Below are positions 18,720 through 28,208 of a DNA stretch of 61,062 bases, piece after piece. Position 1 is the stretch's first letter; each line of letters opens with the position of its first letter. The stretch comes from Flavobacterium sp. (GTDB lineage Bacteria > Bacteroidota > Bacteroidia > Flavobacteriales > Flavobacteriaceae), in assembly GCA_016718345.1 (NCBI GenBank), contig JADKDN010000015.1, positions 1 through 61,062 on the forward strand, given 5' to 3'. The notes below the pieces were generated by a model. That model searched no databases, was not told the origin of the DNA, and saw nothing but the letters and a program-made list of their open reading frames with translations. A program made the translations under genes and the position numbers.

Positions 18720-19772
18720 CTAAACATCATCATAATCAACAACAATTGTTGCAGATGTTGGATGAGCTTGACAAGTTAAAATTAGCCCTTCAGCGATTTC
18801 ACTATCGGTAAGAATGGAGTTTTTAGTCATTTCGGCAGTTCCAGAAGTGATGCGTGCTAAACAACTACTGCAAATTCCACCTTGACAAGAATAAGGCGCA
18901 TCAATTCCTTGTTTTAAAGCCGCTTCAAGAATGGTTTGTTTTTGTGACATTTCGAAAGATGTTTCGTCACTATCCACTACAACGGTAATTTTTGAATGGC
19001 CTTCCAACGATTTCTCAATTTTGTTTTCGCTCGTTGAAGTTGAAAATAATTCAAATTTTATGGCCGAATCTTTAAAATTCTTTTCTTTTAAAATGGCAGA
19101 AACGGTATTAATCATTTCCTCTGGTCCACATAAGTAGAATTTGTCAAATTGTAGTTCTTTGTGTTTGTTATTCAGTACAAAATTTACGGTTGATTTATCA
19201 ATTCTGCCAAAAAGTTCCTGCTCCACATTCGCTTGGCTGTAAACATAATGTACAAAAAAGCGTCCTACATATTTCAGTTGTAAATCATGCAATTGTTTAT
19301 GAAAAATAGTTTCTTCAGGGGTTTTATTTCCGTAAACTAAGACAAAAGTGCTTTTTGGTTCACCGTTTAATACACTTTGAATAATAGATACAACAGGAGT
19401 TATTCCACTACCTGCGACAAAAGCGGCATAATTTCTCAAGCGCCCTGCTTCTGGTTCAAAAGTAAATTTTCCTTCGGGAGTTCCAACTTCTAAAGTGTCA
19501 CCTGCTTTGAGTTTGGTATTAGCGAATGCCGAAAAAGTACCGTTTTTAACTTCTTTCACCGCAATTCGCAATTCGCCACTTTTTGGTGAAGAACAAATAG
19601 AGTAGGCGCGTCTGATTTCGTGTCCGTCTAATGTGAGTTTTAAATTGATGTATTGACCCGCAACAAATCGATAAAAATCTTTAAACTCTATCGGGACGTT
19701 AAACAAAACAGATACGGCAGACGGGGTTTCGCGTCGCACTTCTTTTATAGTTAATTTATAAAATGATGACAT
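18720..19772 (-). CDS. Ferredoxin-NADP reductase with C-terminal [2Fe-2S] domain (PaaE-like)
   Basis: 350 residues, intact. An N-terminal FAD-binding barrel carries RRAYSICSSP. A NAD(P)-binding domain has AAFVAGSGITPVVSII and FYLCGPEEMI. A plant-type [2Fe-2S] ferredoxin domain follows, with PYSCQGGICSSCLARI and the fourth cysteine in LTCQAHP. This order is that of PaaE, the electron-transfer subunit of phenylacetyl-CoA epoxidase. No paaABCD genes are in view, and similar stand-alone reductases are common in Flavobacteriia, so the electron acceptor is open (a desaturase or oxygenase is possible). Named for architecture only. Confidence 0.85.
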   Translation of the reverse strand: MSSFYKLTIKEVRRETPSAVSVLFNVPIEFKDFYRFVAGQYINLKLTLDGHEIRRAYSICSSPKSGELRIAVKEVKNGTFSAFANTKLKAGDTLEVGTPEGKFTFEPEAGRLRNYAAFVAGSGITPVVSIIQSVLNGEPKSTFVLVYGNKTPEETIFHKQLHDLQLKYVGRFFVHYVYSQANVEQELFGRIDKSTVNFVLNNKHKELQFDKFYLCGPEEMINTVSAILKEKNFKDSAIKFELFSTSTSENKIEKSLEGHSKITVVVDSDETSFEMSQKQTILEAALKQGIDAPYSCQGGICSSCLARITSGTAEMTKNSILTDSEIAEGLILTCQAHPTSATIVVDYDDV

Positions 19773-19788
19773 TTAGAATAGTTTTTGG

Positions 19789-19796
19789 CAAAAATA
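19789..19796 (-). promoter_or_regulatory. Candidate -7 promoter element of the PaaE-like reductase
   Basis: On the minus strand TATTTTTGC matches TAnnTTTGY, 16 bases before the ATG at 19772. The -33 element is not clear. Confidence 0.4.
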
Positions 19797-19882
19797 GAAA
19801 AAACTATTAAGATGAGCGATTTAGAAGTGTAACAATTATATATTTTTATAGACTAAACAAGTGGGTTAATTATGAAATTCAT

Positions 19883-21353
19883 ATGATAAAAAAATTTCTC
19901 TATTTAGAGTGGAAGAACTTTTTGCGATCGGCGTCTTTTGCTTCCAATATGGCATTGAAAATACTAATGGCTTTCATTGCTATTTATTTCACCTTGGTTT
20001 TTTTAGCATTGGGTATAGGAACATTCTATATTCTTCAAAAAATGAATTTAAATCCTATTGCTACCGTCAATAAATTTTTAATTTACTATTTCCTGTTAGA
20101 TTTAATCATTCGGTTGCTCTTACAGAAAATCCCAGTAATGAATATTAGACCGTTGCTAGTTTTTCCAATAAAGCGAGCCTCGATTGTGCATTTTTCTTTA
20201 GGAAAAACAGCCTTGTCATTTTTTAATTTTGTTCATGCTTTTTTCTTTCTGCCTTTTAGTATTGTATTGCTTTATGAAGGATATGATATTTTAAGCGTGA
20301 TCCTTTGGCACACGGCCCTTTTTGCATTGGTCTATTGTAATAATTTTGCCAATATATTACTGAGCAACAAAGATCGATTGTTTACTGTTTTTATCGGCAT
20401 TGTTGCTGTTTTTGGAGTGGCACAATATTATAATTATTTTGATATTACCAGATACAGTTCTCCTTTTTTTAGTGGATTGTTTCATACCAAATGGTTGTTC
20501 ATAGTTCCTCTAACTGCGTTATTGCTATTGTATTATTTCACCTTTACTTTTTTCAAAAAGAATTTATATCTAGATGCAGGACTGGCTACTAAAAGTGAAA
20601 TTGCCAAAACAGAAAATTTAACATGGCTGAATCAATTTGGAACCTTAGGCACTTTTCTTAAAAATGACATCAAACTCATCAAAAGAAATAAAAGATCCAA
20701 AACAACTATCGGATTAACCATCATGTTTCTTTTTTATGGGTTGTTGTTTTTCACCAATGGAATAGAAGCATACAACAATCCGACAATGCACATTTTTGCT
20801 GGAATTTTTGTATCAGGAGGCTTCTTGATTACTTTCGGGCAATTCGTTCCAAGTTGGGATAGTGCTTATTATCCGTTGATGATGACGCAAAACATTCCTT
20901 ACAAAGGCTACCTAAATTCAAAATGGTGGCTCATGGTTATTGGAACTTTTATAACAACTATTTTGGCTTCGTTCTATTTGTATTTTGGTTGGCAAATCTA
21001 TTTAACCATTGTGGTAGGAGCTATTTACAACATTGGAATCAATTCGCATCTGGTTTTGCTTGGGCGGAGCTTATACGAAAACTCCAATTGATTTGAGTTC
21101 AGGTAAAGGGGCTTTTGGTGATAAAAAAGCATTCAATGTAAAAACGATGCTCATTTCGATTCCGCAATTAGGATTACCTGTTGCGCTGTATTGGTTAGGG
21201 TCTCATTTTGTTAGCGCTAGTGTAGGACTCGCTTTTGTTGCAGGAGCAGGAATGATTGGTTTCGCTTTTAGAAATCCAGTATTTCAATTAATTGAGAAAA
21301 TATACAAATCAGAAAAGTATGCCACAATCGACGCCTATAAACAAAAAGGATAG
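19883..21353 (+). CDS. DUF5687 family ABC-type permease (one frameshift)
   Basis: Polytopic membrane protein of about 490 residues with roughly ten helices, recognised as DUF5687. The N-terminus has FLYLEWKNFLRSASFASN, then IPVMNIRPLLVFPIKR, TWLNQFGTLGTFLKNDIKL and IPYKGYLNSKWWL. The frame shifts near 21060-21090 (from HLVLLGRSLYE to GAYTKTPIDLSSGKGAF) and the protein runs on to YATIDAYKQKG. It is followed 42 bases later by an ATP-binding subunit, so the two form an ABC transporter, probably an exporter of unknown substrate. Confidence 0.78.
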
Positions 21354-21395
21354 TAAAACTATTTAACCAAGGTCTATTTTAAAACTAAATGCAAA

Positions 21396-22091
21396 ATGAT
21401 ACAAGTAAACAATCTTTCAAAAAAATACAACGAAGTAACCGTTTTAAATATCGAAACCTTGGAAATTCCTCAAGGGCAAAGTTTTGGTTTAGTAGGAAAT
21501 AACGGCGCAGGGAAAACCACTTTTTTCAGTTTGTTATTAGATTTAATTCAGCCATCAACAGGGAATATTGTTAATAATGGTGTTGAGGTTAGCACCAGTG
21601 AAAATTGGAAACCTTTCACCGCTTCTTTTCTTGACGAAAGTTTTCTGATAGGGTATCTAACACCAGAAGAATACTTTTATTTCATTGGAGATTTACGTGG
21701 ACAAAACAAAGCAGATATCGATGCGTTGTTATCAAAGCACGAGGATTTTTTTAATGGAGAAATTCTAAAAAACAAAAAGTATTTGCGAGATTTATCTAAA
21801 GGAAACCAAAAGAAAGTAGGAATTATTGCCACCTTAATAGGCAATCCTAAAGTTGTAATTCTTGACGAACCTTTTGCAAATCTCGACCCGACAACCGTTA
21901 ATCGCCTAAAAAAAATCATTAAAGAATTAGCCGAAGATCCTGAAGTTACGATTTTGGTTTCTAGCCATGATTTAATTCATACGGTTGAGGTTTGTGAGCG
22001 AATAGTTGCACTAAACAAAGGGGAAATAGTAAAAGATATCCAAACCTCAAAAGAAACGCTCCAAGAGTTGGAAACGTTTTTTGCGGTTTAA
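21396..22091 (+). CDS. ABC transporter ATP-binding protein
   Basis: 231 residues, intact. Walker A is GNNGAGKTT (about 35-43), the signature is LSKGNQKKVG, Walker B is VVILDEPFANLDP, and the H-loop is VSSHDLIHT. It belongs to the single-subunit ATPase group that pairs with a separate permease, here the DUF5687 protein just upstream. The substrate is unknown. Confidence 0.9.
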   Translation: MIQVNNLSKKYNEVTVLNIETLEIPQGQSFGLVGNNGAGKTTFFSLLLDLIQPSTGNIVNNGVEVSTSENWKPFTASFLDESFLIGYLTPEEYFYFIGDLRGQNKADIDALLSKHEDFFNGEILKNKKYLRDLSKGNQKKVGIIATLIGNPKVVILDEPFANLDPTTVNRLKKIIKELAEDPEVTILVSSHDLIHTVEVCERIVALNKGEIVKDIQTSKETLQELETFFAV

Positions 22092-22179
22092 ATTTCTATA
22101 TTTCAAAAAGAAACGTATTTTTACCAGTCAGTATACTAAATTAGACTTTTAAAAGTTTTAAGAATAAAACCGTTTCAAA

Positions 22180-25046
22180 TTGAAAACCAATCAACTCAAA
22201 TATATTTCGATACTTGGAGGAATCCTTTTTTTTATTGCATGTTCTACCAAAAAAGACACTTTTTTATCTAGAAACTCTCATGCTTTAAGTGCGGAGTATA
22301 ATATTCTTTACAACGGAGGAATTGCATTAGACAAAGGAATCGCTGATTTAAAATCACAATATAAAGATAACTTTTGGGAGCGATTGCCTATTGAAAGAAT
22401 GCAAGTCAATAAAGACGCTTTTCTTCCAGGAGAATCTACCCTAATCCTAATTTTGAGCGTGCCGAAACTAAGGCCATCAAAGCCATCCAGAAGCATTCCA
22501 TGAACATTGGAGGCTCCGAAAGAAATCCTCAAATGGATGAAGCTTATTTAATGTTAGGAAAAGCTAGATATTACGATCAGAGATTTGTTCCTGCATTAGA
22601 AGCTTTCAACTACATTTTATACAAGTATCCCAACAGCGACAAGATTTATGAGGCTAAGATTTGGAGAGAAAAGGTAAATATTAGGATGGACAACGATGCA
22701 TTAGCGGTTAATAATTTAAGAAGATTATTAAAAGACATTAAATTTAAAGATCAAATTTTTGCCGACGCAAATGCTATTTTGTCGCAAGCTTTTTTGAATT
22801 TAGAACAAAAAGACAGTGCTGTAGCCAAACTTAAACTAGCAAAAGAATTTACCAAAGCAAAAGAAGAAAAAGCAAGATATAATTTTATTTTAGGTCAGCT
22901 TTATGGAGAATTAGGATATAAAGACAGTGCTTTTGCTTCCTATCAAACGGTTATTGCTATGAAAAGGAAATCGCCAAGGCAGTATGTTATACAATCTCAT
23001 ATTAAGCAAGCACAAATGTTCGACTATAAAGCTGGAGATACAATTGCATTCTTAGACAACTACAGAAAACTTATTAAAGATAGAGAAAATCGCCCTTTTC
23101 TGGATATTTTGAATCATCAAATGGCAGTGTTTTATGAAAATGTCGATAAACCAAAAACAGCAATCGATTACTATCAAAGGTCTTTAAAAACAAAATCACA
23201 AGATCAGTATTTAATTGCTTCCAATTATAGAAATTTAGCTGAAATTTATTTCAACAAAGCAAAATATGTAACTGCTGGAAATATTATGACAGCACTTTAG
23301 TTCAGCTCAATAATAGAACTAGAGAGTTTAAAGCAATTAAAAAGAAGCGTGACAATCTAGTTGATGTAATAAAATATGAGGGAATCGCGACAAGAAACGA
23401 CAGTATAATTAGAGTATTTTCTTTATCAGAGAAAGACAGAGTAAGTTATTACGAAAATTATATTGTTGAACTTAAAAAAGAAGAGGAAGCACAGAAAATT
23501 TTACTTGAAAAGCAACAAAAGGAAATGCAGTCTCAAGATAATGGCGGACTCGAAGGACAAGATTCTTTTGACACGGTCGATAAAAATGGAAGATCAAGAA
23601 ATAGAGAAAAAGATAACGGCAGACAAAATTCATTGATGCCACCAGCAGAGAATAATCCTTCATTGTCTGTAACTCAAAACAATTTCTATTTTTACAATCC
23701 TGCAACAGTAGCATTTGGAAAAAAAGAATTTAAAAAAAATTGGGGTGATCGTGCCTTTAAGGAAAATTGGAGACTTTCATCTGCAAAAACTGATGCAGAA
23801 AATCCCGACGGGAATGATGTAACTAAAAACGATTCGCCAGAAAATTCAATCGAAGAAAAAGTAGACGAAAGACATACCGTTGATTTTTACCTTAAACAGT
23901 TGCCTAAAAGCCAAACAGCCATTGACAGTATCGCTAAAGAGCGTAATTTTGCTTATTATCAATTGGGTGGTATTTATAAAGAGAAATTTAAAAAATACAC
24001 TTTAGCCGAAAACAAATACACAAAACTTTTAGAGCTTCATCCTGAAGAACGATTGGTATTGCCTTCAATGTATAATTTATACAAAATCTATCAAATCTTT
24101 GGAGATAAAGATAAGGAATTGGCAATGAAGGAAAGAATCATAAATCAGTATCCAGATTCTAGATATGCCCAAATCATTGGCAATACAAATGCTACAAGTG
24201 TTGTCTCAAGTGATAGTCCCGAAACGAGTTATTATAAGTCATACAAACAATTTCAAACTGGAGATTACAAAACAGTTTTAACAAATGTTGATTTGGCTAT
24301 AAATCAATATGCAGGAGAAGAAATTATTCCCAAATTAGAGCTGCTAAAAGCCAATACAATTGGTAAATTAAAAGGCTTGGAAGAATTTAGAAAAGCATTA
24401 AATTTTGTTGCATTAAACTATCCAAACAACGAAGAAGGAAAAATAGCTGAACTTTATTTGGCTAATGACATGCCTAAACTAGAAAATTTAAAATTTTATC
24501 AAGCAAAACCTTTAAGTTGGAAAATACTGTATGCAATTTCTGGAAATCCTGAAGATAAAAACACCAAAACACTTCAAGATAAAATCAAGAAATTCTTTGT
24601 GGATAGAGATTTTGCTAAAATTACCATGTCCAATGATATTTATACTATGGATAAGAACTTCATAGTAATTCATGGTATGAAAACAGAAGAGTATGCCAAT
24701 GGAATTGCATCCATTTTAAAAGAGTTTAAAGAGTATAAAGTTCAAGATAAAGCCTACATCATTTCTAGCGACAACTATAAAATAGTACAAATCAAAAAGA
24801 ATTTTGAAGAATATCTAAATTCGGACCCGATCAAAACCAGTGCCCGATAATGTGCCAATAGTTCCAAACAATCAAGTAAAACAGACGAATAATTCTGAAC
24901 CAACAGCAGTTCCTGTTCCAAATCAAGGGAATTCCATAGCTCCACCCAATGATAATGACTCTGAATTAAAAATGCTTCCGCCACAAGCTCCGGAGGATGA
25001 GATAGGAACGCCTCCTCAAGAACCTGACCCAGTTGAACCCAAATAA
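22180..25046 (+). CDS. sprE: T9SS/gliding motility lipoprotein SprE (PorW), three frameshifts
   Basis: Large outer-membrane-associated TPR lipoprotein needed for type IX secretion and gliding in Flavobacterium. The N-terminus has a lipobox (FFIAC, Cys21). The start is a TTG at 22180, as no ATG is in frame. LSAEYNILYNGGIALDKGI follows, then TPR-rich sequence (NPQMDEAYLMLGKARYYDQR; YKDSAFASYQTVIAMK) and a charged Gln/Asn-rich linker. After it comes the conserved C-terminal half (TVDFYLKQLPKSQTAIDSIA; YNLYKIYQIFGDKDKE; FIVIHGMKTEEYANGIA). A Pro/Asn-rich tail ends PPQEPDPVEPK. Frame breaks near 22440, 23282 and 24835 are each bridged by recognisable protein. The three T9SS cargo genes of this window would depend on this system. 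Confidence 0.88.
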
Positions 25047-25058
25047 AAACCGAATAGA

Positions 25059-25472
25059 ATGTTTGATAAAAATCCAAAATCGTATACTGATTTATTAGGT
25101 AAAACGAACAGAATTGTAGAAGGCACAACGATACAAGGCGATATAGTTTCACCAGCTGATTTTAGACTTGACGGACATTTAGTTGGCAATTTTCAATCAA
25201 AAGGAAAAATTGTTATTGGCCCTGCCGGAAGTATAAAAGGCGATATCATGTGTAAAAATGCTGATATCGAGGGTAAATTTACAGGCAAAATACAAGTAAC
25301 AGAGATTTTAAACGTGAAATCGAAAGCTTCTATTCATGGAGAGGTAATTTGCGGAAAACTTTCTGTTGAGCCAGGTGCCGATTTTAGTGCATCCTGTGTT
25401 ATGAAACCCAATGTAAAAACGCCAATTGCCAATGACGGACAACAAAGACCCGAAGAAAAAAGCCAACAGTAA
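25059..25472 (+). CDS. Bactofilin (polymer-forming cytoskeletal protein)
   Basis: 137 residues. The central beta-helical bactofilin domain shows the glycine-rich periodic pattern RIVEGTTIQGDIVSPADFRL, DGHLVGNFQSKGKIVIGPAG and SIKGDIMCKNADIEGKFTG, flanked by short flexible tails. Bactofilins self-assemble into filaments that scaffold wall enzymes or envelope structures. The gene starts 12 bases after sprE and its end overlaps the start of the AtpZ-like gene by 41 bases, so it is in the same transcriptional block. Confidence 0.9.
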   Translation: MFDKNPKSYTDLLGKTNRIVEGTTIQGDIVSPADFRLDGHLVGNFQSKGKIVIGPAGSIKGDIMCKNADIEGKFTGKIQVTEILNVKSKASIHGEVICGKLSVEPGADFSASCVMKPNVKTPIANDGQQRPEEKSQQ

Positions 25473-25680
25473 ATGGTTGGCCTTAATCAATATACCAATC
25501 CAAATGGGAATTATCGTGTTTCTTTTTGCAAAAGCGGGAACATGGTTGGATACCAAATACCACAACTCAAACGGAATATATCTCAAAACGCTAACATTGT
25601 TAGGAGTTATTATATCATTCTATAATATAAATAGACAACTGAAAGAAATAAACGAAAAAGACAACAATGATGCAAAGTAA
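25432..25680 (+). CDS. AtpZ/AtpI family protein
   Basis: 82 residues with a lysine-rich N-terminus (MTDNKDPKKKANSKWLALI) and two membrane helices (IPIQMGIIVFLFAKAGTWLD; LKTLTLLGVIISFYNI). AtpZ/AtpI proteins precede ATP synthase genes and have been implicated in c-ring assembly and ion transport. ATG 25432 is chosen over a TTG two codons upstream. It overlaps the bactofilin end and the next gene, which suggests translational coupling. Confidence 0.78.
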   Translation: MTDNKDPKKKANSKWLALINIPIQMGIIVFLFAKAGTWLDTKYHNSNGIYLKTLTLLGVIISFYNINRQLKEINEKDNNDAK

Positions 25681-26062
25681 ATACAAACCAATATTTGAGG
25701 TTTTTTTTCTTTCTATTACAGCATTTCTATTACACAAAACAATCATTTTTTTGGCTGGAAATCACTTAAAAGAAGCAGCTTTTCATTATTCATTACTCAC
25801 TTTATATCTGTTCTTTTTGATTTGTTCAAGCGTTATTGTTTTTATTTTGATTAAAGTAATGAAAAAGAACATAGATATTGTGGGTCAAACTTTTTTGTTG
25901 CTTACATCAATAAAAATGGTAGTAGCTTATATTTTATTACATCCAATTCTTCAAGAGTCAAATAAATTAGTAGCATCCGAAAAAATTAATTTTTACAGTG
26001 TTTTTGCTTTGTTTTTAATAATAGAAACGATTGTAACTATAAGAATATTAAATAAAAAGTAG
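25667..26062 (+). CDS. DUF6168 family membrane protein
   Basis: 131 residues with four hydrophobic helices (FEVFFLSITAFLLHKTIIFL; LLTLYLFFLICSSVIVFIL; FLLLTSIKMVVAYILLH; VFALFLIIETIVTIRI). The position between AtpZ and AtpB equals that of AtpI in other bacteria, and the topology fits an AtpI-like role, though that is inference. The start overlaps the AtpZ stop by 14 bases, and ATG 25670 is an equally possible start. Confidence 0.72.
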   Translation: MMQSKYKPIFEVFFLSITAFLLHKTIIFLAGNHLKEAAFHYSLLTLYLFFLICSSVIVFILIKVMKKNIDIVGQTFLLLTSIKMVVAYILLHPILQESNKLVASEKINFYSVFALFLIIETIVTIRILNKK

Positions 26063-26132
26063 TGTTTTATTGAAAACATAATGATTTTGTCAAAAAATTA
26101 AAATGAATACTTTTTAGTATTAATTAAAATTG

Positions 26133-26142
26133 TACTTTTGCA
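26133..26142 (+). promoter_or_regulatory. Candidate promoter element of the atp operon
   Basis: TACTTTTGCA fits TAnnTTTG very well and lies 27 bases upstream of the atpB start. A small palindrome (TACTTTTTAGTA) lies at 26109-26120. A perfect TTG -33 box is missing. It would allow atpB onwards to be transcribed independently of the bactofilin/AtpZ block. Confidence 0.5.
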
Positions 26143-26169
26143 CCAAATTTGAAAAATAAATAATCAGAT

Positions 26170-27330
26170 ATGGTGTTTTCTAACAAATTACAGCAATTCA
26201 TATTCGCCACATTAGTTGTATTCTTGCCTTTTTTCAGCAATGCAAATACTAACGATACTTTACCTGTAAAACATGAAGTTATTGCAGTTGCAGAATCAGT
26301 TACAGCAGAAGGTAAAGAACTATCTGAAAAAGATAAAGAAGCAGAGGAAAGAAAAGAATTCATCCAGCATCACTTATTAGATTCTCACGATTTTCACTTG
26401 TTTTCCTATAAGGATGATGCAAAAGTTGAGCATCACATTGGTTTTCCATTGCCAGTTATTTTATGGGATGGCGGATTGCATATTTTTTCTTCATCGGCTT
26501 TTCACCACGGAGAAAAAGCAGCAGAAAGCAACGGAAGTTTTTACAGACTACATCATGAAAAAATATACAAAGTAAACTCTGCCGACGAAGAGTTGACTTT
26601 AAACGAAGAGCATCATCCAACAAACGCTAAGCCTATAGATTTATCGATTACCAAAAATGTTTTTGTGATGTTGGTAGTTTCGCTTTTAATTTTCTTATTG
26701 TTTAGAAGTTTGGCCAAATCATATGCAAAAAATGGTGGGGTTGCTGCTGGCGCTGGACGTTTCTTCGAGCCAATTGTTCTTTACATTAGAGACGAAATTG
26801 CAATTCCTAACATTGGAGAAAAACATTATAAAAAATACATGAGTCATTTATTGACTGTGTTTTTCTTTATTTGGTTTTTGAACATTTTTGGATTAACACC
26901 ACTTGGAATAAATGTAACAGGCAATATTGCTATCACAGCTTGTTTAGCAATTGTTACCTATATTGTTACAACATTAACTGCAAATAAAAATTATTGGGGA
27001 CACATTTTCTGGATGCCAGGAGTTCCTGTTCCAATGAAAATAATTTTAGCACCAATTGAACTTTTAGGAACTATTATCAAACCATTCTCATTAATGATTC
27101 GTCTCTATGCAAATATTGTTGCGGGTCACATCGTATTAATGAGTTTGATAGGATTAATGTTTTTGTTCAAAAGTTGGTTGGGAAGTAGTTTGTCATTCGG
27201 ATTGTCATTTGCAATCTCATTAATCGAAATATTAGTTGCTTTATTGCAAGCTTACATATTTACAATGCTGTCTGCTTTATATTTTGGCTCGGCTGTTGAA
27301 GAACACCACCATGAAGAAGCACATCATTAA
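26170..27330 (+). CDS. atpB: F0F1 ATP synthase subunit a
   Basis: 386 residues, the stator half-channel subunit of F0 for proton translocation. The N-terminus is long (about 150 residues, with a signal-like helix and His-rich loops) before the conserved helices, as is usual in Bacteroidota. The essential arginine is in FSLMIRLYANIVAGHIVLMS. The C-terminus is His-rich (EEHHHEEAHH). The gene is intact and first in the operon atpB-E-F-H-A-G. Confidence 0.94.
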   Translation: MVFSNKLQQFIFATLVVFLPFFSNANTNDTLPVKHEVIAVAESVTAEGKELSEKDKEAEERKEFIQHHLLDSHDFHLFSYKDDAKVEHHIGFPLPVILWDGGLHIFSSSAFHHGEKAAESNGSFYRLHHEKIYKVNSADEELTLNEEHHPTNAKPIDLSITKNVFVMLVVSLLIFLLFRSLAKSYAKNGGVAAGAGRFFEPIVLYIRDEIAIPNIGEKHYKKYMSHLLTVFFFIWFLNIFGLTPLGINVTGNIAITACLAIVTYIVTTLTANKNYWGHIFWMPGVPVPMKIILAPIELLGTIIKPFSLMIRLYANIVAGHIVLMSLIGLMFLFKSWLGSSLSFGLSFAISLIEILVALLQAYIFTMLSALYFGSAVEEHHHEEAHH

Positions 27331-27343
27331 AAAGTTAGAGAGT

Positions 27344-27383
27344 AGAAATATGAAGTTAGAAACAATTCTAACCTCTAATTTCT
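27344..27383 (+). other. Nested stem-loop between atpB and atpE
   Basis: GTTAGAA (27355-27361) pairs with TTCTAAC (27366-27372) around a four-base loop. An outer AGAAAT (27344-27349) pairs with ATTTCT (27378-27383). It lies in the 99-base gap before atpE. It could be an mRNA stability or processing element that raises c-subunit yield. Seen by eye; folding energy not computed. Confidence 0.35.
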
Positions 27384-27429
27384 AAAATCTAAATTCAAAT
27401 TGAATGTTTAATTTTTAATACATATTTTT

Positions 27430-27621
27430 ATGGAAATTCCTAAAATCATTGGAGCTGGATTAGTAGTAATTGGAGCTGGAATTGGTATCGGTAGAATTGG
27501 TGGATCAGCAATGGACGCTATTGCTCGTCAACCAGAAGCTACAGGAAAAATTCAAACAGCTATGCTTATTGCAGCTGCGCTTATTGAAGGTATTGGATTT
27601 GCTGCTTTATTCGCTGTATAA
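27430..27621 (+). CDS. atpE: F0F1 ATP synthase subunit c
   Basis: 63-residue proteolipid with two helices joined by the polar loop ARQPEATGK. The ion-binding carboxylate is Glu53 in AALIEGIGF. The glycine motif GAGIGIGRIGG lies in helix 1. The ES/ET context typical of sodium-type rings is absent, so a proton ring is more likely. It is short but within the range for Bacteroidota. Confidence 0.94.
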   Translation: MEIPKIIGAGLVVIGAGIGIGRIGGSAMDAIARQPEATGKIQTAMLIAAALIEGIGFAALFAV

Positions 27622-27631
27622 TTCTAAAAAA

Positions 27632-27668
27632 AAACAAAAGCTATAACGGTTGGTTGTAGCTTTTGTTT
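27632..27668 (+). terminator. Strong stem-loop between atpE and atpF (attenuator or processing site)
   Basis: A 12-bp perfect stem pairs AAACAAAAGCTA-type sequence (27632-27643) with TAGCTTTTGTTT (27657-27668) around a 13-base loop. The descending arm is T-rich. It sits in the 84-base gap after atpE inside an operon, so partial termination or RNase processing is likelier than a full stop. Confidence 0.5.
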
Positions 27669-27705
27669 AAAACTAAAAATGTTATTCTAAATAAGAATTT
27701 ATATA

Positions 27706-28206
27706 ATGGAAAAATTATTAGAACAATTTTCACTCGGTTTGTTTTTTTGGTCAGCATTAATCTTTGTTGGATTGATTTTACTGTTGAAAAAATTTGCATG
27801 GAAACCAATATTGGATGCAATTAACGAAAGAGAAGAAGGAATTAAAAATGCCTTACTTTCTGCAGAAAACGCAAAGAAAGAAATGCAAAATCTTCAAGCA
27901 GACAACCAACGTATTTTACAAGAAGCAAGAATGGAACGTGATGCCATGTTGAAAGAAGCTCGTGAAATAAAAGAAAAGATTGTTTCAGAGGCAAAAAATG
28001 AGGCTCAAGTTCAAGGACAAAAAATTATTGAGCAAGCCAAAGCTAGCATAGAGAGTGAAAAAAGCGCAGCCATTGCAGAATTAAAATTGCAAGTTTCTTC
28101 ATTGTCTCTTGATATTGCAGAAAAATTATTAAAAGACGAATTATCCAATAAAGCAGCTCAAACCAAATTGGTTGAGAAAATGCTTGGTGATGCTAAATTG
28201 AATTAA
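27706..28206 (+). CDS. atpF: F0F1 ATP synthase subunit b
   Basis: 166 residues. One N-terminal membrane helix (FFWSALIFVGLILLLKKFAW) is followed by a long charged coiled coil rich in Ala, Glu and Lys (NAKKEMQNLQADNQRILQEA). This is the peripheral stalk that holds F1 against rotation. Intact; atpH follows after two bases. Confidence 0.93.
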   Translation: MEKLLEQFSLGLFFWSALIFVGLILLLKKFAWKPILDAINEREEGIKNALLSAENAKKEMQNLQADNQRILQEARMERDAMLKEAREIKEKIVSEAKNEAQVQGQKIIEQAKASIESEKSAAIAELKLQVSSLSLDIAEKLLKDELSNKAAQTKLVEKMLGDAKLN

Positions 28207-28208
28207 TC

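Noticed and set aside
18720..19772. Phenylacetate degradation locus
   Set aside because: PaaE-like architecture is present, but no paaA-D or other pathway genes are near. The PaaK-like gene at 12202 belongs to the polysaccharide group.
27430..27621. Sodium-type ATP synthase c ring
   Set aside because: The Glu53 context (LIEGIGF) lacks the ES/ET signature of sodium-binding rings.
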